A DNA stretch of 64,000 nt from an uncultured Verrucomicrobia subdivision 3 bacterium (GCA_903850425.1 CAINLR010000106.1:124001-188000), one strand, 5' to 3'. Positions 20,687-30,482 are shown, counted from the stretch's first letter. Notes: generated by a model not told the origin, from the sequence alone. Made by a program: numbers and translations.

Positions 20687-20914
20687 TCAAAGCGGCAGCG
20701 ATTTCGCATACAACTCCAGATAGCCGCAACCGGGGCAACGATACGCGGTGATGCTGTGCTGCGCCTTATCGGTGATCTTCGTGCCTTTCCAAAACGAAGG
20801 CTCGGGCGGGCCAGCCACCCAGCGGGTCACGGTGACAACCTTGCTAATCTCGCCGGGGATAAAGCCCGCCTCCATCGGCTGGCTGCATCGGAGACAGGTT
20901 GGAGTTGGATTCAT
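20687..20914 (-). CDS. small zinc-ribbon protein (DUF6487-like)
   Basis: 75 residues. Two CxxC knuckles, CLRCSQPMEAGFIPG near the start and YRCPGCGYLELYAKS at the end, frame a middle strand with WVAGPPEPSFWKG. This is the layout of small PF20097-like zinc ribbons, in which the first strand ends in G and the middle has a WxxG..P.FW pattern. It probably binds one zinc ion; partner and role are unknown. It lies between the VF530 and KOW genes on the same strand with gaps of 33 and 75 bp. Confidence 0.75.
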   Translation of the reverse strand: MNPTPTCLRCSQPMEAGFIPGEISKVVTVTRWVAGPPEPSFWKGTKITDKAQHSITAYRCPGCGYLELYAKSLPL

Positions 20915-20989
20915 AATAAATGTGTTCTGCGGTCGAATCCCGAGCGCCGAAGTGGAGCGGCGGAAGCCGAGTCCAGCAGGTTCGGGCGA

Positions 20990-21190
20990 TCAGTCGGTCT
21001 CCGACTGGATAACTACATTTTTGGCCAGCGTTTTGAATCGCTCGCCATTGGGCTGGGTGACCGTAATCGAGACATGGCCGGTTTTCCCGGTCTTGATATC
21101 GCTTACCGCGCCGGCTTTGCCGGCATGGCTGCCGCCGATGATCTGGCATGAGGCGCCGTCTCTGAGTTTGCCTGGTGGTTTAGCTTTCAT
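20990..21190 (-). CDS. small KOW-like protein
   Basis: 66 residues. The core RDGASCQIIGGSHAGKAGAV, with SDIKTGKTGHVSITVTQPNG after it, follows the KOW pattern (a hydrophobic strand, GxHxGKxGxV, then a second strand) found in ribosomal L24 and NusG. Residues before the core are basic (MKAKPPGKL). It could bind RNA or a ribosomal protein, but it is too small and divergent to name. It starts 19 bp after the flavoprotein gene stop, which suggests cotranscription. Confidence 0.65.
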   Translation of the reverse strand: MKAKPPGKLRDGASCQIIGGSHAGKAGAVSDIKTGKTGHVSITVTQPNGERFKTLAKNVVIQSETD

Positions 21191-21209
21191 TTGGTTGTTC
21201 CATTGTGCT

Positions 21210-21581
21210 TCACCAAGTTTGAGTCGCCGTTTCGATGGTCACGGCCAGGGTGGCCCGCAGCCAACTGAACTTTTCTTTCATGAAATCAAAATCCGGGCCG
21301 GACGTCACGCACCGCGCCTGTCCCTTGATCAGAAACCCAGCCCCCGGTCCATGCAGCCCCGCCACCTTGCTGCTCCCCAGGGTAATCAAAACCTGCGGAT
21401 TATGGTTAAGGTTGGCCTCCGTCTTGTGCATGTAACCGGCGGGAATAAACAGCCGTCCGTCTTCGGATATTTTAAGGTAGCTATTCCAAGTGTTGACCAG
21501 GTGGGGTCCATCCGGCCCCAGGGTGGCGATGGCGACGACGCCGTCCTGCTTCATGATTTGCTGTAATTTCTCCGGGATCAT
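21210..21581 (-). CDS. pyridoxamine 5'-phosphate oxidase-like FMN-binding split-barrel protein
   Basis: 123 residues. The sequence VVAIATLGPDGPHLVNTWNS at the start, the strand RLFIPAGYMHKTEANL and VLITLGSSKVAGLHGPGAGF match the short PPOX-type split barrel that binds FMN or F420-like cofactors. Family members reduce small molecules or bind flavin or haem, but the true pyridoxal pathway enzyme is longer. Substrate unknown. It is the first of four minus-strand genes; a short dyad (21603-21616) lies 22 bp before its start. Confidence 0.78.
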   Translation of the reverse strand: MIPEKLQQIMKQDGVVAIATLGPDGPHLVNTWNSYLKISEDGRLFIPAGYMHKTEANLNHNPQVLITLGSSKVAGLHGPGAGFLIKGQARCVTSGPDFDFMKEKFSWLRATLAVTIETATQTW

Positions 21582-21602
21582 CGGGTGGTTTTTCTTTAGT
21601 TT

Positions 21603-21616
21603 GGTATGGTCATACC
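21603..21616. promoter_or_regulatory. short dyad GGTATG-GT-CATACC
   Basis: A perfect 6-bp inverted repeat around a 2-bp centre, 22 bp upstream of the flavoprotein start on the minus strand. Its place suits an operator or promoter element; no regulator gene is adjacent. Confidence 0.35.
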
Positions 21617-22044
21617 GGTGAGGTGGTTGGTGGGGTGAAGTTGGCCGGGCGCGAAAGGATGAGCCGCGCCGGGCCGCTGATGCCGCCCCGCCCGCGCGGA
21701 CGCCCCAGCGTCCGCCGGTGATGGCTTTGAAATCTGCTCAGGCGGCATGGATTAATTTGTGGCGTCAAACCGACGCCACGAGCGCTGACAGTAACCGCAA
21801 CGGCTCGGCCAGGTAAAGTCTCAACTCCGGCGACTTGATGAGACAGCAAGTCAATCAAGAATCAGCAAACCATCCGCACGCGCTGCCGAATCAGCGCACG
21901 AATCGGCAAGCTGCTCGCACCAACTGGCAAACCGACCCCACGAATCAAAAAAACGCTCCCCAAACCGCTCGCTCCGCCACCTAACGTGGAAAACTGAGAA
22001 GTTTTTTCCCCGCGTGACTCCGCGTTCATTGTGCCCGTGCGTTT

Positions 22045-22080
22045 ATCCCGATCCGTGTTCATCCGTGTCCCTCCGTAGTT
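22045..22080. repeat. dispersed 'ATCCGTGTTCATCCGTG' intergenic repeat, copy 2
   Basis: GATCCGTGTTCATCCGTG followed by TCCCTCCGTAGTT. It resembles text at 10223-10316 and 59338-59400. It lies just downstream of the giant minus-strand gene. Confidence 0.5.
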
Positions 22081-22100
22081 GCAACGCGTTGTTCCTGGCG

Positions 22101-25100
22101 TCACGGCTGCGCCGGGGTGGCGAGGCGGAAGTAGCAATTCGTCGTGCCAGCCACGCCATTGGTCAACCACAGCGTGCGGTTGCTGGGGGCGGCGGGAATG
22201 TCCAGCCACTTCAACCATGCGCCCACGCCCAATTGCGGCTGGAACTGCACGGTGTAACTATGGTTGGACATGGCCGTGAAGTTGAACACGAGGTTCGTGC
22301 CACTCAAAGGCAGGGCGGTCATCTTAAAGACACTGGCGGCGTTGGTGGGACTGGTGCCGGCGAGATACTCCTGCCAGTTGCTCATGCCGTCATGGTCGGG
22401 ATCGCTGCCGGCGTCGTTCACATTAGGATTGGTGCCGTTCGCGATTTCCCACGCGTCGGGCATGCCGTCGCCATCAGTGTCGAGCGTAAGGATGGTCAGC
22501 GTGGCCACCAGACTCGTCACGGAGCCGGCAGCATTAGTCACTATGACTTGATAGTCGCCCGCGCTGGCATCGGCCACCGCGGGAAGGTTGAGAAAGTTCG
22601 TTGTCGCTCCCGTCAGGTTGGTTCCACTATGCCGCCATTGGTAGGCCAGTGGGCCGCTGCCGATGGCGGTGATGGCAAAGCTGGCGGCGAGTCCATTGGT
22701 CCGGGCCAGACTCTGCGGCTGGGTGGTAATGGCCGGACCGGTCAAAGTTCCGAGCAGGGTGAGGCGCAGGTCAAAGGCGATGTCGCTGCTCGTAATGGCG
22801 GATTGATGCACTTCGGCCGCAATGATATTGGTGCCCGGCAGCAAACTGGTGAGCGGCAGGGTGGCGGTTTGCCAGGTAAAGCCGTCGTCCGAGCAGTTAG
22901 TGGCGAGTTGGGAATACGTCAGCGTCCCGCTCGGCAGGTTATCCCGGTAGAAGTTGGTGCCATTGAGATAGAGGGCCACGCCGTCGTCTCGCTGCACTTC
23001 CAAGTAGAGATTAGTCATGCCAGTCAACGCCGGCACGACAAACTGCTGGCGGAAATAGTAGGTGATGTATTTGACTTTGGAGTTGGTGCCATAACTCAAC
23101 AGCGTGGCGATGCCGACGTTGCCATTGTTAAAGCCCAGTTTGGCCAGGCCGTTGGACCAGGTGTTATCCGCGAACGCCGGGTTAATCCAGTTCGTGCCCT
23201 GGTTGCTGTTATTGTCGAGGTAGCGCCAGACGGAGCCGGCGGGAATCACCACCGGGTTGGCCGTAGTTGCCTGCACGAAAATAGAGACTGCAGCGGGCGC
23301 ACTTAATAGCCCGGTCGCGTCACCCGCTACGGCCGAGAGCGTGTGATAGCCGGGTGGATTGGCCGTCCACGGCAAGGTGAAGGGCGAGCCGACACTCCCG
23401 AGCAGACTGCCATCGAGATAATAATAGACCACCGCCGCCGGCGCGCCGCCGCTGGTGGCATTGGCCGACAGTAGAACGGAGGCACCGGTCAGGAACACCG
23501 CGTTGTTCGTGGGCGCAATCAGCATCACCACCGGCGGCGGCACGGTGACAGTGACCGTCACAGCCGGCGTCTCGGTGATGGCCCCGACATTATCCGTCGC
23601 CCGCGCTTTCAACACATGGGTGCCGGCGGCGGCGCCCAGCCAGAGGAAATTCGAGGAGATCGAAGTCCAGCGGGCGATTTCGCCACCATCTACCAGCAAC
23701 TGCACCAGGGCGAGCGAACCATCGCTGTCATTGGCGGAAACGGCAATGATGGTTCCGTTGGTCGGCACGAGCAGGGCACCGTTCGTCGGGGAAGTAATGG
23801 CTACCGTCGGCAAAATATTCGGGATCGAGGCGCGCCCGGCGCTGGGACCGGAGGCGAACCAGTTGGTGGGGTCATTGCCGAACGCGGTGAGCGCGACGCG
23901 GTGTAGTGAGTTACCCAGGCCATCGGCAGCCCTGGGCCATGGGGCAGAGTCGGTATAACTCACGTTGTCAATTAAGTAATAAGGCACAAAGTCGGTCAGG
24001 TCTTCCGGCGTTCCCGGTTGCTTCAACTCAATTATGTCGCTTGCATTATTTAGCTTGCCGTTCCATGGGCCAAACACGGCCACGCTGTTGGACACGCCAT
24101 ATTTGGCGCGGAAGGTGGCGAGCTGCGCGGCGTTCGCCGGGTCAAAGCCAACGATCAGCAACCGCGCGCCGGCGGCCAAGGTCTGATTGGTCGGGAAGGC
24201 AAAGGTCACACCGTTGTCCACATGCCATGCGTTGGTCGGATAGGCCGGGTCATAGAGAGCCACATTGGTCGCGGTGATATTTTGCAGTTCAATGAATTCG
24301 TCGAGGGTGTTGTCCGCGCCATTGGTGTCCGGCGGATGATACATGATCTCGGTAATGACGATCGGCCCGACGCGGGGATAGGCATTGTTCGTGCCGAGAG
24401 TAATGGCGCTCTGCAAAACAAACTGCACCTCCCCGAGACTGTTGGTGTAGCGGCCAAAACTTACGCCGTTCGGCGCGGCGGGAAAGTCATAGCCGTGATA
24501 GTAGCCGGTCAGATTGGAGCTGGTATCGGCGGCGAAGAGATACACCGACTCGCCCAGTTCGCTAAACCGAAAGGCGTTCGTCCCCGTGTTAAACTGGGTT
24601 TCGGTGATGACGAGATAGCTGCCCGCAGGAATCGTGGTGCCGTTCGGGAGGCGATATTTTTTCGGCGTATAGAAATCGTCCGTGAGCCACCAGCCGCCAA
24701 GGTTCACCGCGTTGGTATTGGGGTTATAGAGTTCGACCGAGTCCAACTGCGGCAGATCCGTGTGCGTGAGGACTTCATTCACCAGGATAGGACTGAAGGC
24801 CGGCGGCAACGGATCAGTCACGCCGGGCGAGCCATGAAGCGCGCCGCTGGCCCGCCAACTAGCTTTCTGATCCCAGGTATCCCACGCCGCATTTTCATTG
24901 ACGATGACGAGCGAGAAACCCAGTCCATCGGTGAGCGGATACCAACTATCCTTATAGGCAAACTCCAGGATCTTTTCGCCGAAGGCATCTTCGAGACGAA
25001 TCGTATCGCCGCCATTGGAAAGTGAACCGATGAACTGGCCGGCGATGGTGGCGCTGTTGCCATACAACGCGACGAACGCGGCGGCGTTGTGAACCACCAA

Positions 25101-28100
25101 GACAGTCTGGCCGGGCGCGAGACTGGTCATGGCGCTGCCGGTGAAGTTAAACGAAATGCCATTTGTAATACGGACGCCGGTGAGATCCAGCGTTGTATTG
25201 GTGGATATGTTCTTCAATTCAACATACTCAAACTGCTGCGCATCGTTCGTGATGGCAGGAGCGGCGGCCGGGTTATACATGATTTCGGTGATGCGCAGGA
25301 AGCGTTGCGCGGGCGACGGCGTGCCCGCGAAACCATTGCTGGACACCAGGCTGCCCGTGGTATCGCTCAAGGTGAGTGATTCGCCCCACGCATTGAGATG
25401 GCCGCTGTAGGGGCCGACGATGAATAGTCCCTGGCCACCATGCGGACTGGCAGTGCGGGCGCGGAAGGCGCGGACATTGGGGGAAACATAGACCGCACTC
25501 TTGGCGGGCACGACGGTGCCGGGTTGGAATTGGAACTGAACGCCCCCGGCGAGTTCCCAGCCGGAGATGTCCACGGCGAAATTATTGGCATTGGTCAACT
25601 GCACATACTCCTCGTCCTGATTGGCGGAGACGGGATTGTAGTCCCACGCGACGATGGCGAGGGCGGCATTGGTCGGCTGCGCCAGTGGGATGCCCGCGTT
25701 GTTGGTCTTGTTGATGCCGATGGTCAGCGCGGTGTTGGTGACACTATGCTTGCCGTAAAAATGCTGGCGGCGCGGCGCCATGAAGACATTGATGATATCG
25801 TCCACCCCGTTGGTAATGTTGATGCCAGGATCGAAGTTGCCCTGTCCGCCTTTCGCCGGCCAGCCCCACCACGCGCGGTCGTGCTGCACCTCCTCGGCAA
25901 TGAGGTTGCGCCAAGCGAGCGCCTTCTGTTCAATGGGCAAGTTGGTGGCGAGCGTGCCGGGCGGCTTCACCCAGGCATCCAATACGGTGCGCAGCCGGCG
26001 CAGAAACATTTCGCGGGTCGCGGGCACGGAAAAAATCACGTCATACATCCGGTTCCAATTGCCGGAACCAACGGGCAAGGCCTGCGACGAGCCGTAGAGT
26101 GGAAAGCTCTTGAGCGTGTCGTTGGTGGACTGGATGCCGCTATAGGAGGCACTATCCATGTAGGCGGCCCCCCAGGAGAGATTCTGGTCATACGGCAAGA
26201 CCCGCCACAAGTCATCGCCATCGTTGTCGTGATAGAGCGCCATGTTCGCCCACACGTCATCGTTCTGATGAGTGAAGCGCGCGACCACCAGATAGTTGAT
26301 CACTTCCGGCAGGTCCAGTCGGTCCAGAAGATTGGTCATGCGCTGGCCGGTGGTGAGGGATTCAGCGATGGCGGTGGTTAGGGCGGTATAGTCGGAGTAG
26401 TCCTCGGCCGTGCCCACCGGGGCTTTGCGCGTCTTCTTCTCGAATCCCCCCGTGCTGAAGCGGCTGGGAACCACCGTGCCGACGTTGGCGTAATAGGCGC
26501 CATTGGGGTCGTAACCGAAGCGGGAGAGCATCTCCTCGCCCTGCACGTCGCTCTGGTCGGTCAACTGATAGAAGTTGCCATTCAATTGCAGCCGCGTGGG
26601 AATAATGAACGGGGCCGGCACGCCCAACTGGTCGTTCAACCAGAAGCTCAATCCCTGCCGCATATGCGTCGGATCAGGATAGTTCGCCTCAAAGGAAGTC
26701 TTGCGAATGCGCTGGTTGGAGTCGCCATAAAGGAAAGGATGTTCCTTGTTGAACTCTACCCGGTGCGATTTCTTATAGTAGCCGGCGGTGCTATTCCCGC
26801 GCAGGGACATAGAGATATTATCGTAGAATTCCCCGTTGGCGAAGAGCGATACGCGGGAACCCGTTTCGGAGTCGGCACCGGTTTGTGAAGTCCCGCCGCC
26901 GGGGCCGGTGCCCGGTTGGAGCACGCTGGCGGGCGCGAACAGATGCACGACGGGCACCGCGCTGGTGACATAGTAGGGATTTACCACCGTGCCGTAATAC
27001 TCAGCGGTGGCCGCCGGATCAGTGAACAGCGGCAGGCGGGAGACGGTGTTGCTCACATCGGCAGCCGTAATGTAATAGCGCACCATCTGGCCATTGATGC
27101 TCGCGCTGGCGGGAATGGTCGCGCCATAAATACCATCACCCGCCGTGCCGTCGCCATGCGCGCCGTCATCAAACATCGTCACTGCGGTTTCCGCAGCGAA
27201 CATCACCCGGTAATGCAGCGTGACATTACTTACCGCCCGGGCCGTGGCGAATACTTTGGCCGTGACAATGAGATCGTCGTTGTCGAGCGGCACATTAGGC
27301 GTGTGCTGCGCGGTAACAAGACCTGGTCCCGGCGCGGTGGTGCCACCCAGGTTTTCCGCTCCGGGCGTGGGCGACGTGAAGTAGAGTCCGTTGTTGTCGC
27401 CAGCGATCGTCACGCCGGACAGTTCCGGCAGCATCAAAAACGTTCCGTCATTGGTCCCCACATTCATTCCTTGAATCGCCAGAATGTTCGTGCCGGTGCG
27501 CAACAAATTATCCGCCAGCCCAAACGTGATACTCTCGAAATCTGTGGCCGCGTGCGTGGCCGTGGCCGTAGAGTTCGCGGCCAGATCCTGCGCCGGCGCA
27601 TTGGCCCGCGCCACTTCCACGCCGTTGATCCACGCCACAAAACCGTCATCATACTTCAGCCGCAAGGTGAGCTGCGAGAAGTTCGTGGGATTGGACAGCA
27701 CGAACGGCAGCCGCACGAACGCCGAGGCGTTGCTGTGGAGCATCGGCGTCTGGACGTTCAAGCCGAGGTCGCCGGGCGTCACGCCAAAACCCACGCCAGT
27801 GGCACCGCTGGTCCACGCCGCCGTATCGAACGGTTCATTCGCCGCCGCGCCGGTCCAACTGTAATTCAACGCCGCACCACCGTTCGCGGCCGACGGCACG
27901 AGCACCCGCGCCACGGCCCCGGTGGCGACGAGCGTCACATTGCTGGCGGTCAGGGCGAACCCATACGACACATCGGCCACCTGCGGCGGATACGACGGCG
28001 CGAACTCGGTTGCCTTGGTGAGCCCATCCGGTTTGACCAGCGCCAGATAACCGCTCGCCGCCGAGAGTTTGAAGTTGGTATGAAACGGCGCCCCGACCGT

Positions 28101-28418
28101 GCGGCGGTTTTTGTTCGAAGCAAACACCACCAGGAAATTGCCCGCCGGCAGATCGGTGGCCGGGAAGCGCCACTTGGTCAGACTCGACGCGTTGTCCGTG
28201 AGCGACCAGTCCAGCAGATTCACGTTGGTGGGCGAGGTGTTTTGGATTTCGATCCAGTCCTCATAGTTCCCGAAATCATCCGCCAGTGTGTGCGAGTTGG
28301 ACGCCATGAACTCCGTGATCCGCACCTGCGCCAGGCCCGTGACCGCAGTGAAACAACCCATCAATACTAGACCGGCGAACCGGAGCGACAGGCGTGGCCA
28401 AGACTTGCGAAGAATCAT
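22101..28418 (-). CDS. second giant exported LTD/CotH protein with Ig-like domains
   Basis: 2105 residues. The N-terminal signal (RFAGLVLMGCFTAVTGLAQV) is followed at once by an LTD domain (ITEFMASNSHTLADDFGNYE, about 32-130). A CotH-kinase domain spans about 480-760, with SMSLRGNSTAGYYKKSHRVE and LPYDQNLSWGAAYMD. More LTD domains begin near residues 920, 1040, 1210 and 1350. Ig-like segments lie near 1536 and 1630 (VAITSPTNGALL, VVMLIAPTNNAVF), an F5/8- or PA14-like beta region near 1725, and an Ig domain near 1895 (QPQSLARTNGLAASF). A calcium-type DTDGDGMPDAWEIANG repeat lies near 1980, and the tail ends YFRLATPAQP. The domain set is close to that of the plus-strand giant at 545-8947. A surface role is likely; the CotH target is unknown. 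Confidence 0.9.
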   Translation of the reverse strand: MILRKSWPRLSLRFAGLVLMGCFTAVTGLAQVRITEFMASNSHTLADDFGNYEDWIEIQNTSPTNVNLLDWSLTDNASSLTKWRFPATDLPAGNFLVVFASNKNRRTVGAPFHTNFKLSAASGYLALVKPDGLTKATEFAPSYPPQVADVSYGFALTASNVTLVATGAVARVLVPSAANGGAALNYSWTGAAANEPFDTAAWTSGATGVGFGVTPGDLGLNVQTPMLHSNASAFVRLPFVLSNPTNFSQLTLRLKYDDGFVAWINGVEVARANAPAQDLAANSTATATHAATDFESITFGLADNLLRTGTNILAIQGMNVGTNDGTFLMLPELSGVTIAGDNNGLYFTSPTPGAENLGGTTAPGPGLVTAQHTPNVPLDNDDLIVTAKVFATARAVSNVTLHYRVMFAAETAVTMFDDGAHGDGTAGDGIYGATIPASASINGQMVRYYITAADVSNTVSRLPLFTDPAATAEYYGTVVNPYYVTSAVPVVHLFAPASVLQPGTGPGGGTSQTGADSETGSRVSLFANGEFYDNISMSLRGNSTAGYYKKSHRVEFNKEHPFLYGDSNQRIRKTSFEANYPDPTHMRQGLSFWLNDQLGVPAPFIIPTRLQLNGNFYQLTDQSDVQGEEMLSRFGYDPNGAYYANVGTVVPSRFSTGGFEKKTRKAPVGTAEDYSDYTALTTAIAESLTTGQRMTNLLDRLDLPEVINYLVVARFTHQNDDVWANMALYHDNDGDDLWRVLPYDQNLSWGAAYMDSASYSGIQSTNDTLKSFPLYGSSQALPVGSGNWNRMYDVIFSVPATREMFLRRLRTVLDAWVKPPGTLATNLPIEQKALAWRNLIAEEVQHDRAWWGWPAKGGQGNFDPGINITNGVDDIINVFMAPRRQHFYGKHSVTNTALTIGINKTNNAGIPLAQPTNAALAIVAWDYNPVSANQDEEYVQLTNANNFAVDISGWELAGGVQFQFQPGTVVPAKSAVYVSPNVRAFRARTASPHGGQGLFIVGPYSGHLNAWGESLTLSDTTGSLVSSNGFAGTPSPAQRFLRITEIMYNPAAAPAITNDAQQFEYVELKNISTNTTLDLTGVRITNGISFNFTGSAMTSLAPGQTVLVVHNAAAFVALYGNSATIAGQFIGSLSNGGDTIRLEDAFGEKILEFAYKDSWYPLTDGLGFSLVIVNENAAWDTWDQKASWRASGALHGSPGVTDPLPPAFSPILVNEVLTHTDLPQLDSVELYNPNTNAVNLGGWWLTDDFYTPKKYRLPNGTTIPAGSYLVITETQFNTGTNAFRFSELGESVYLFAADTSSNLTGYYHGYDFPAAPNGVSFGRYTNSLGEVQFVLQSAITLGTNNAYPRVGPIVITEIMYHPPDTNGADNTLDEFIELQNITATNVALYDPAYPTNAWHVDNGVTFAFPTNQTLAAGARLLIVGFDPANAAQLATFRAKYGVSNSVAVFGPWNGKLNNASDIIELKQPGTPEDLTDFVPYYLIDNVSYTDSAPWPRAADGLGNSLHRVALTAFGNDPTNWFASGPSAGRASIPNILPTVAITSPTNGALLVPTNGTIIAVSANDSDGSLALVQLLVDGGEIARWTSISSNFLWLGAAAGTHVLKARATDNVGAITETPAVTVTVTVPPPVVMLIAPTNNAVFLTGASVLLSANATSGGAPAAVVYYYLDGSLLGSVGSPFTLPWTANPPGYHTLSAVAGDATGLLSAPAAVSIFVQATTANPVVIPAGSVWRYLDNNSNQGTNWINPAFADNTWSNGLAKLGFNNGNVGIATLLSYGTNSKVKYITYYFRQQFVVPALTGMTNLYLEVQRDDGVALYLNGTNFYRDNLPSGTLTYSQLATNCSDDGFTWQTATLPLTSLLPGTNIIAAEVHQSAITSSDIAFDLRLTLLGTLTGPAITTQPQSLARTNGLAASFAITAIGSGPLAYQWRHSGTNLTGATTNFLNLPAVADASAGDYQVIVTNAAGSVTSLVATLTILTLDTDGDGMPDAWEIANGTNPNVNDAGSDPDHDGMSNWQEYLAGTSPTNAASVFKMTALPLSGTNLVFNFTAMSNHSYTVQFQPQLGVGAWLKWLDIPAAPSNRTLWLTNGVAGTTNCYFRLATPAQP

Positions 28419-28652
28419 AAAAGATAGCTGGGAAACGATTTAAATCATTGTCGCCCGAGTGAAAGAAAACGCCAATCACAAAGTTAAGCGCACCGATGCA
28501 AACTGATTGGCACGACCATGTGCGGATGAAGGCCGCCTTCGCCGGAAAGGACCGTGAGCTTTTAAGGACTAGGAAAATTTCCGAGCCAGCTGGCGGGGAC
28601 ATTGGAAAACCAAAAAGTGATTTACTTCCGGCCCTGAGGAATTGAAATCGCT

Positions 28653-30248
28653 TCACCAATCCGTCTCGCGGTAGTCCTTCAGAAATTTCCCCCAGATGTG
28701 TTCACCGGTGTTCACGCCGGCGATGATCGGGTCCACGATGCGCGCCGCGCCGTCCACGATGTCCAGCGGCGGATGGAAGCGATGCTCCGCCACCTTGCGC
28801 TCGGCGATGTGCGCCGGATCCTCGTCCGTCACCCAGCCGGTGTCCACGGCGTTCATGTGGATGCCGTCGGCGTGGTAATCGGCCGCCGCCGTGCGCGTCA
28901 TCATGTTGAGCGCGGCCTTGGCCATGTTCGTGTGCGGATGCCGCGTGGTCTTAAACTTCCGGTAAAACTGTCCCTCGACCGCCGAGACGTTGACGATGTG
29001 TTTGTCCCGCTCCGGCGTGCGGAGCAGGAGCGGCTTGAGCCGCGCGTTGAGGATGAACGGCGCGATGGCGTTGACGAGCTGCACTTCGAGCAGTTCCACC
29101 GTGGGCACTTCGTGCATGAGGAAACGCCAGGAATTGCGGTCGCGCAAATCCACCTGTTGCAAATCCTGGTCCAATTTACCTTCGGGAAACAAACTTTTTT
29201 GCGCTTCCAATTCTTCCGGAAGCAGCGGCACTTGCGACAACACGGCGGCGTGGGTGATACCAGCGAGTGAAGCCGCAACCGAATTGGTGGGGCCGCGCGG
29301 CTGCGCGGCCTGGCTGACCGGCAGGTCAGCCCTACCGACTTCCGGCAACAGGTGATAGCCGCGCAAACCTTCGTAAGCACCGAGCAACTTGGCTGCATCC
29401 GCTGGCAAGTCATGCAGCGGCCCATTCTCGCGCGCCATCATGTGCTCGTAAAAATCCGGCGGCCGGCGCACGGTCTGGCAGGCGTTGTTGATGATGAAAT
29501 CCAGCCGCGAACGCGTGGCGAGCAGATGCTTGCAAAACGCCTCCACGCTCGGCGTGTGGCGCAGGTCGAGCCCGAAAATTTCCAGTCGGCCGCCCCAGTC
29601 TTTGAAGTCCGGTTCCGCCGCATACCGCATCGCCGAGTCGCGCGGGAAACGGGTGCAGACGATGAGCTGCGCCCCGGCGCGGAGCAGTTTGATGCCGGCC
29701 TGATAACCAATCTTCACGCGGCCGCCGGTAAGCAGCGCCACGCGGCCGCGCAAGTCCGCCGTCTCGGTGCGCTTGAGCCAATTCAGTTCCGCGCACTTCG
29801 GACAAAGCTGGTCGTAGAAGTGATGGATGGTCGAGTAATCCTGCTTGCAGATATAGCAATTCTGCGGCTCGACGACTTCGCGGAAGTCAGGATTGTCCGC
29901 GACGTCTGCCTGCACGAAATCCTTCGGCGGAAAAACATTGGGTGTGGTGAACACTTTTTCGCGGCGCAATTTGCGGATGCCCGTTTCGTGCAGCTTGGAT
30001 TGGTCGCGCGAAATTTTTTCCGCTTTGCGCAGCCGCGCCTTGGCCTTCACCAGCCGCCGGCGCTCCTTCACGTCGGGGGAAAAAATCTCCCGCGCCGCCG
30101 TCAGCAGGCGCGTGCGGTCGGCGACGGACAACTCCGCCAGCACTGCGCGGTTGGCCGCGGCTGTTTCCAGCAGTTCAGTGGCGGCCTTCAACTGGGCGGC
30201 GAGCGAAACGGTTGTCTTTGCGCCGCTGGAATGGGGATGTGCAGACAT
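28653..30248 (-). CDS. SDR-fold oxidoreductase with N-terminal zinc ribbon
   Basis: 531 residues, much longer than a classic 250-residue SDR. Residues 1-130 are basic and helical. A zinc-ribbon-like pair [20 protein letters not shown] with CAELN lies near 130-160. The Rossmann fold starts at [20 protein letters not shown] (TGGxxxxG variant), with [11 protein letters not shown] and [10 protein letters not shown] following. The active-site region reads [20 protein letters not shown] then [15 protein letters not shown]: the serine and lysine are in place, but the expected tyrosine of YxxxK is Thr. From memory a whole subfamily carries [11 protein letters not shown], so this is probably not a local mutation. 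A palindromic element lies in frame at 29286-29336. The substrate is unknown. Confidence 0.8.
   Translation of the reverse strand: MSAHPHSSGAKTTVSLAAQLKAATELLETAAANRAVLAELSVADRTRLLTAAREIFSPDVKERRRLVKAKARLRKAEKISRDQSKLHETGIRKLRREKVFTTPNVFPPKDFVQADVADNPDFREVVEPQNCYICKQDYSTIHHFYDQLCPKCAELNWLKRTETADLRGRVALLTGGRVKIGYQAGIKLLRAGAQLIVCTRFPRDSAMRYAAEPDFKDWGGRLEIFGLDLRHTPSVEAFCKHLLATRSRLDFIINNACQTVRRPPDFYEHMMARENGPLHDLPADAAKLLGAYEGLRGYHLLPEVGRADLPVSQAAQPRGPTNSVAASLAGITHAAVLSQVPLLPEELEAQKSLFPEGKLDQDLQQVDLRDRNSWRFLMHEVPTVELLEVQLVNAIAPFILNARLKPLLLRTPERDKHIVNVSAVEGQFYRKFKTTRHPHTNMAKAALNMMTRTAAADYHADGIHMNAVDTGWVTDEDPAHIAERKVAEHRFHPPLDIVDGAARIVDPIIAGVNTGEHIWGKFLKDYRETDW
29286..29336. repeat. in-frame palindromic element in the SDR gene (GGTRGGGC family)
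   Basis: Outer arms GGTGGGGC (29286-29293) and GCCCTACC (29329-29336), the latter followed by GAC, enclose two perfect hairpins: GGCCGCGC-GGCT-GCGCGGCC (29291-29310) and GGCTGACC-GGCA-GGTCAGCC (29312-29331). The element adds about 17 codons, giving [15 protein letters not shown] near residues 304-321 of the SDR protein. The same frame of arms and hairpins occurs in mutS at 42153-42222. Confidence 0.85.
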
Positions 30249-30482
30249 TTATTTGGCCGCAGAGCGTAGCAGCCCGGCGGAAGGCGGGCGAATGAAAAGC
30301 ACTGGGGGAGCAACCATTCCACCCAGCCGAGCAGAATTCGGTCCGGAGGATGGCAGAGCTTTTTAGTCCGTCGGTTCGCCTGCACCCACGAACCTCGCGC
30401 TCGGCGAGCCTGCCGGTGATTTTGGCGTGGGCGCGAGCTTCAGCAGAAACAGGGAACTGACCATGATCAACAGGCAGGAAGT
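30249..30482. other. spacer between SDR and MoaD-like genes
   Basis: About 230 bp between the MoaD-like stop (30483) and the SDR start (30248), both on the minus strand. I see no gene or clear terminator. Confidence 0.4.

Larger units (their letters stand above)
21582..22100. other. intergenic region between the PPOX-like gene and the second LTD/CotH gene
   Basis: About 520 bp with no gene I can support. It contains the GGTATG dyad near its left end, a C-rich eroded stretch (21650-21730), and at 22045-22080 a copy of the dispersed GATCCGTGTTCATCCGTG repeat. No T-run terminator is visible after the giant gene's stop. Confidence 0.5.

Noticed and set aside
22014..23306. 430-codon plus-strand open frame
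   Set aside because: Gly/Arg/Val/His-rich text without motifs, antisense to the giant gene's C-terminus.
26916..28370. 484-codon plus-strand open frame over the second giant gene
   Set aside because: Arg/His-rich antisense frame, typical of a shadow; the minus-strand frame has clear LTD and CotH motifs.
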